Assembly (NCBI RefSeq): GCF_963662255.1
Contig: NC_085047.1
Coordinates: 110,109,872 to 110,173,871, forward strand
Length of the DNA: 64,000 nucleotides
Direction: 5' to 3'
DNA from: Cinclus cinclus
Taxonomy: Eukaryota; Chordata; Aves; Passeriformes; Cinclidae
Under the pieces are notes generated by a model. That model worked only from the letters and a program-made list of their open reading frames with translations. It did no database searches and was not told the origin of the DNA. The position numbers and the translations under genes were made by a program. Below, piece after piece: positions 60,001-64,000 of this stretch (position 1 is the first letter of the stretch; each line of letters starts with the position of its first letter).

Positions 60001-61004
60001 GAGGGGAGCTTCCATATCTGCCCTCCACACATACTCAAGGCAGTGCCAGGAAATTCAGAGCCAGAATTCAGGACCTGTCCTTGGTTCCCATGGTTTAGAT
60101 GTATTTATCTTCTTTACAGACAAGAGCAGCTGCTCACTACCACACCTCAAAACACCTGAAAAATCTTTGATCTGAGAAAAAGAGTTAAGTCCTATCGCAA
60201 GTACTGCTGTATCAACAACATTTTCTGTTAACGTCATTGGAGTAGAAAAAATCTTATGGGTCATTGAATTTGAGGCTCTTTATCAAAGAAATGACATCAC
60301 AAAAATCTCTTCCATAAAATTACCAAGCACAGCCTAATAACAAGCAAAATTGTTTGCCACCACCACTCTTCCTGGGACACTTTTCCAGAAACTCCCAACT
60401 GGTATAACTGGAAGCTTACTTCTATTTTCTAGCTTTAATTAATATGCCCCTGAGGATTTGTACTATGAGCAATGATAAGCAAGCCAAAAAAAGTTTAGTG
60501 CAATTCTTAAAACATGAGCAAGGAAACTCACTAGGAGAAGGTACCTCTTGGGAAGTAGGCAAGTTAGAAATCAAAGGTACAAGAGGAAATAAGCATCCAT
60601 TGTTCTTATATTCACCACTGACAGGCATTAATTGGATTTTTCTGGACCTACATAAACTTTTATCTGTTTGGTTTTTTTTATTATGAGGAACATGGTGCTA
60701 TTATTTAGAACCAGGGGAAGTAGTACCTTAACTCTTCTCACCTCCTAGACAAGAACATGCACTTCAGATTTGTGGATATCAAAGAACTGAATGATGTTCG
60801 TGGAGACCATAACAGAAAATTTTACGTATATTCCAGTCTATAAAATGTTCTGAATTAATTTATTTATAGTAGAAAGTGGTATATGTTTTCATTGGTGAAA
60901 ACTGCCATTTTCTAGACAATTCTAGTTGCAAGAGAGAAAGGATAGAAAAAGTTGAATTTAAGTTTAATTTCTGAGTTTATAAGTGACTCAGCCTGTGTTC
61001 ACAC
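57003..61004. other. Unique non-coding stretch
   Basis: No young TE, RNA gene or exon is recognised. The short frames, including 57673-58065 plus (130 codons), have no motifs. The stretch around 58440-58760 has even, non-repetitive composition of the kind often seen in conserved non-coding elements, but that cannot be judged without alignment. Confidence 0.45.
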
Positions 61005-61150
61005 ACCAGTCCCTTATCCTCTTACTGTCTTGATTTCCTCATCTTTAAAATATGGGTAATAATACTTCTGTATCCCTGGAGTGTTTCTTAAGCTTAATTA
61101 ATTCAATGCTTTACAAAGCGCTTTCTGATACAGAGATGGGAGTGCTACAC
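61005..61150 (+). mobile_element. MIR-like SINE fragment
   Basis: TTGATTTCCTCATCTTTAAAA, then TATGGGTAATAATACTTCTG, TTAATTAATTCAATGCTTTA and CAAAGCGCTTTCTGATACAG, follow the MIR-type order (gtttcctcatctgtaaaatg, gggataataat, aattaatg, taaagcgcttt). It is old and diverged. Confidence 0.85.
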
Positions 61151-62109
61151 ATATCCAGAGGATTCTATTTTAGACTATTAGTAAATAAATAAGTCTGTGC
61201 TTCTGAGGTCTTGTTTTTAATTCAGAATAAGAATGACCTGGCTGCAAGTGACCTTCTCTCACAGAAAAGACATTGAAAGCCAGGTCTGTGGCCAGCGTTT
61301 TCTCCCAGGACAGTAGCCCTCCCTTGCCTGGGGAATGTGAGAATGTGGCTGCAGGCCAGGTCCCTGGTGCACAGAGGGAGAGAATAGGAGCATCAGGCCC
61401 CTGGCCAGCACTTGCCAACCAGAGCTGTACTTTTCTCATAGAAAGCTAACAGGAAAATGCAGGCACACACCCGCACAGGAGTCCTGCTCCATGGAGAGCT
61501 CTGCAGCTGTCCTGCTAGGAAAGGAATGGGACACGGGGGCAGAGAGCTCTGCAAGAGCTGTGGGGCCCCTTGGACCTCGAAGGAAGGGGAAGTGGAGGTC
61601 AAAAATTCTGGCTGGTCCTGTGCTTCATTAGGTCTATAGCTCCCCAAGTCGGACTGCCTCAGGCAGAACACCATTTTTGGAGCTGACACTCCACTGCAAG
61701 GCTGAAGATGGGAGGCCCAAGGTGGGATCAAGGATTTTCATCCAGAGTAAAAGTGTTTATATGGATTCATCTGCAAATGTACGTGGAGTAGGGGAGGAAT
61801 GATTTCCCTATTACTTCTTAGTCAGGAAAGTCTATTGCTCTTTACACTGGAATTAACCAGGGCAACTAGGATGCTTTTCCTGAAATACATCTGTTAAAGC
61901 TGATTTTGTTCTCACAGATGAAAATCACTCAGAAGGTGTTTGCCAGCTAGCCACAATGTATATTTAAAATGAAAGAAATGTCACAAAAAAGTGTGTTGAA
62001 ACAGTTAAGCAGTAAGTTCAGACTCAGGAAGGCCAGGGTCCATTCCTTACCCTACCACAGGCATGAGAGCAGTACTTGTATTATCTGTAGAACTCCTCCT
62101 TGGGAATGC
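61151..62109. other. Unique non-coding stretch
   Basis: No gene is recognised. The 61300-61700 part is GC-richer and gives chance frames on both strands. Confidence 0.45.
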
Positions 62110-62235
62110 AAAGTGCCTCACACTATTTCAAGCCACCCCATCTTTGTGTCTCAATCCCCCATGTGCAAAATGGGAGACAATAGCAAAGAAGTCTCACAGG
62201 GACCGTGAGATGATGAGATGCTAAAGAAAGAGAGG
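62110..62235 (+). mobile_element. MIR-like SINE fragment
   Basis: TGTGTCTCAATCCCCCATGTG, then CAAAATGGGAGACAATAGC, TCTCACAGGGACCGTGAGAT and GATGAGATGCTAAAG, match the MIR-type order (tgtgcctcagtttcccatctg, taaaatggggataatagc, ctcacagggttgtgaggat). The 5' part may extend left to about 62030. Confidence 0.8.
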
Positions 62236-62348
62236 CCATATGTGTTCCCAAAATAAGTAACAGCATGGATAGGGCTATTTTGGGACAATAGAACTGTGCT
62301 AGCTTTGCATGCAACTGACTCCACCACAGCAGATATGAAATCACAAAC

Positions 62349-62417
62349 TCATAGAATGGTTTGGGTTGGAAAGCACCTTTAAAGGTAATCCAACCCTTCC
62401 TCAATGAGCAGGGACAT
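62349..62417 (-). mobile_element. CR1 LINE 3'-end scrap
   Basis: TCATAGAATGGTTTGGGTTG, then GAAAGCACCTTTAAAGG, TAATCCAACCC and GAGCAGGGACAT, are the CR1 3' end in reverse complement. The copy is cut after about 70 bp. Confidence 0.85.
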
Positions 62418-64000
62418 AGGAGTTTAAATCTATAGGAGTTTAAAACCACCAGCTATTCATATATATATGTTATATTATCATCTTTCTAAGGTAAACGATT
62501 TGGGGATTTAGACAGCTCAGGTGATAATATTCAGGAATTCTGGCAGGTACTGAACTTCACTTTTCAGTGTCATAGTTAATGCTGTGAGCTAGTGTCAGGT
62601 AACTCAAGAGTTATGGCATTATCAAGTTGGTTCTTCTAAGGGTGATGTCCAGGGAAGGGAACAGTGGTTTGGTGACTGCCTGGGGTGCCTGTTGTTCCCT
62701 GGCTGCCCACACAGTCAGAGACAGTGAGATGAACACCAGAGCCACGTGCAGAAGAGGTGCAGTGAAGAGCAGCAATGGTGGCAATGCTGTCTCATTTCAA
62801 TAAGTTTCTGGCTGAGGCTTTAAATATCAGACTTAATCACCTAAAATGCCCTGTGGTGGCCTATGCCCTTCTGCAGGTCTAACTTTTTACACTCATCTAG
62901 GAACAATAAAAGATAACAGCTTTGAAATATACAGATATAAAATAAAAAGCATGTGGAGCACACACTTAGCTTATGACTTTTTGCCTGCATTAAGGTCTCA
63001 CAAACTTGTTTTTCCTTGTCAGGGACAGCCATGCCCCAGACTGCATCATAATCCAAGTGAGTGGGAGAAAAGAGGACACCAGAGAGAATCACTGCAACTT
63101 ATAAACAGACTTCCAGTAACTAGAGATGAGAGAAGGTCACAAGGTTTGCTAAATGCATGTCTGGCATCCAGGTATCTCATCACCCAGAAATAATTTAGGT
63201 ATTTGTTTATATATGGACCTAGCAATTTGGCTTGTGTTCAACTTAGAGATTAAAGTCTGATTTGATCAAATTATCCAGAGTTCCACCTTATATACTGGTC
63301 TTTCATATACGTGTAAAAACACATGCATGATAAATTTTTTATTGTTGTTTAAATTACAAGTGTCAGTAATGCTCACTGCCTTTGAAATTCCTGAACAGAT
63401 GCAGAAGTTAGAGGATTATGAAAAATTAATGTTGAAAATTAGCCATGCTTCCCCAAATCTCAAAAATACTCACATTTGTGTTAAACTGCTTTATATATTC
63501 TAATTTATTTGCTCTTATTTATGGATACTTCCCAGGTTTCTTTGCCAGAAAATAAAGTATGTAAGTATGAGTACATGCAAGATAAATTATTAGATGGAAT
63601 TGCTACAATCATTATAATTTCCATTCAGGGCTCAGCTCTGGAAGGTGCTGAGCACCATAGCCAGATGCACTTGAAGTCAAGAGAATTAATGTACTCACAG
63701 AGATCAGTGCAATATACATTAAATACAGATATAATTGGAATGATTCACTGTAATGGGCATAACTGTAAGGTTTTGGCAGGAGAAGGGGCTGCAGGGGTGA
63801 CCTGTGTGGGGGATGAGGGGTTGCCCTGTGCTGGTCACAAACATTTCCAGCTGGCTTTGCAGCAGCCAACACAGACTCACCAGTGCCCTAAGAGCAAGCC
63901 AGTGAGAGGAGCATATGGTGCCTCTGCAAAAACATATTTAAGAAAGGTGGCAGCCACTAAACTAGAAGAACTGCCAGAGAAAGAGAGATGCCAGAGCTGG
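62418..64000. other. Unique non-coding stretch
   Basis: No gene or TE is recognised to the window end. Confidence 0.5.

Overview
This looks like a vertebrate nuclear window, most likely from a bird and probably a songbird. Three things suggest this. CR1 LINE fragments in both orientations end in the avian octamer tail (TCACAGAA or its complement). A complete solo LTR resembles a songbird ERVL-type family, recognised from memory. The rest is mostly unique, AT-leaning sequence with long pentanucleotide microsatellites and a few eroded MIR-like SINEs. No bacterial-style gene organisation is present. I cannot support a single protein-coding gene: the open frames are short, mostly lack intron-exon context, and many come from microsatellites or CR1. 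The window reads as intergenic or deep intronic DNA.

Layout. 1-5.2 kb: unique DNA, a CR1 3' end with a (TTCTA)n tail, then a GC-richer stretch holding a candidate retroviral LTR whose U5-like part carries seven near-identical copies of an 80-bp unit. 5.2-9.7 kb: an AACAC/AACACAC array, an (ATC)n array and two hairpin-forming inverted repeats. 9.7-15.8 kb: a frameshifted, internally deleted CR1 of about 1.1 kb, a CR1 3' scrap, an old fold-back (MITE-like) repeat, and a CR1 3' end with a 21-unit octamer tail. 15.8-25.4 kb: essentially unique. 25.4-27.3 kb: a CR1 3' end and a 290-bp GCAAG/GAAAG array. 27.3-35.3 kb: unique DNA, an MIR-like SINE and the solo LTR with a perfect 5-bp target duplication. 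35.3-44.0 kb: unique DNA, a CR1 3' end, and an (AAC)n/(AAT)n array joined to an MIR-like SINE. 44-53 kb: unique, with two related 150-bp AT-rich blocks 1.34 kb apart. 53-64 kb: unique, with poly(T), (AT)n, two MIR-like SINEs and a CR1 scrap.

No gene pathway can be reconstructed. The strongest observations are about repeat biology: the 80-bp VNTR inside a candidate LTR, the dated solo-LTR insertion, the extended CR1 octamer tail, the paired 150-bp blocks and a 73-nt imperfect hairpin. TE family assignments come from memory of consensus sequences without a database search. Boundaries are approximate except where a terminal motif or target duplication fixes them.
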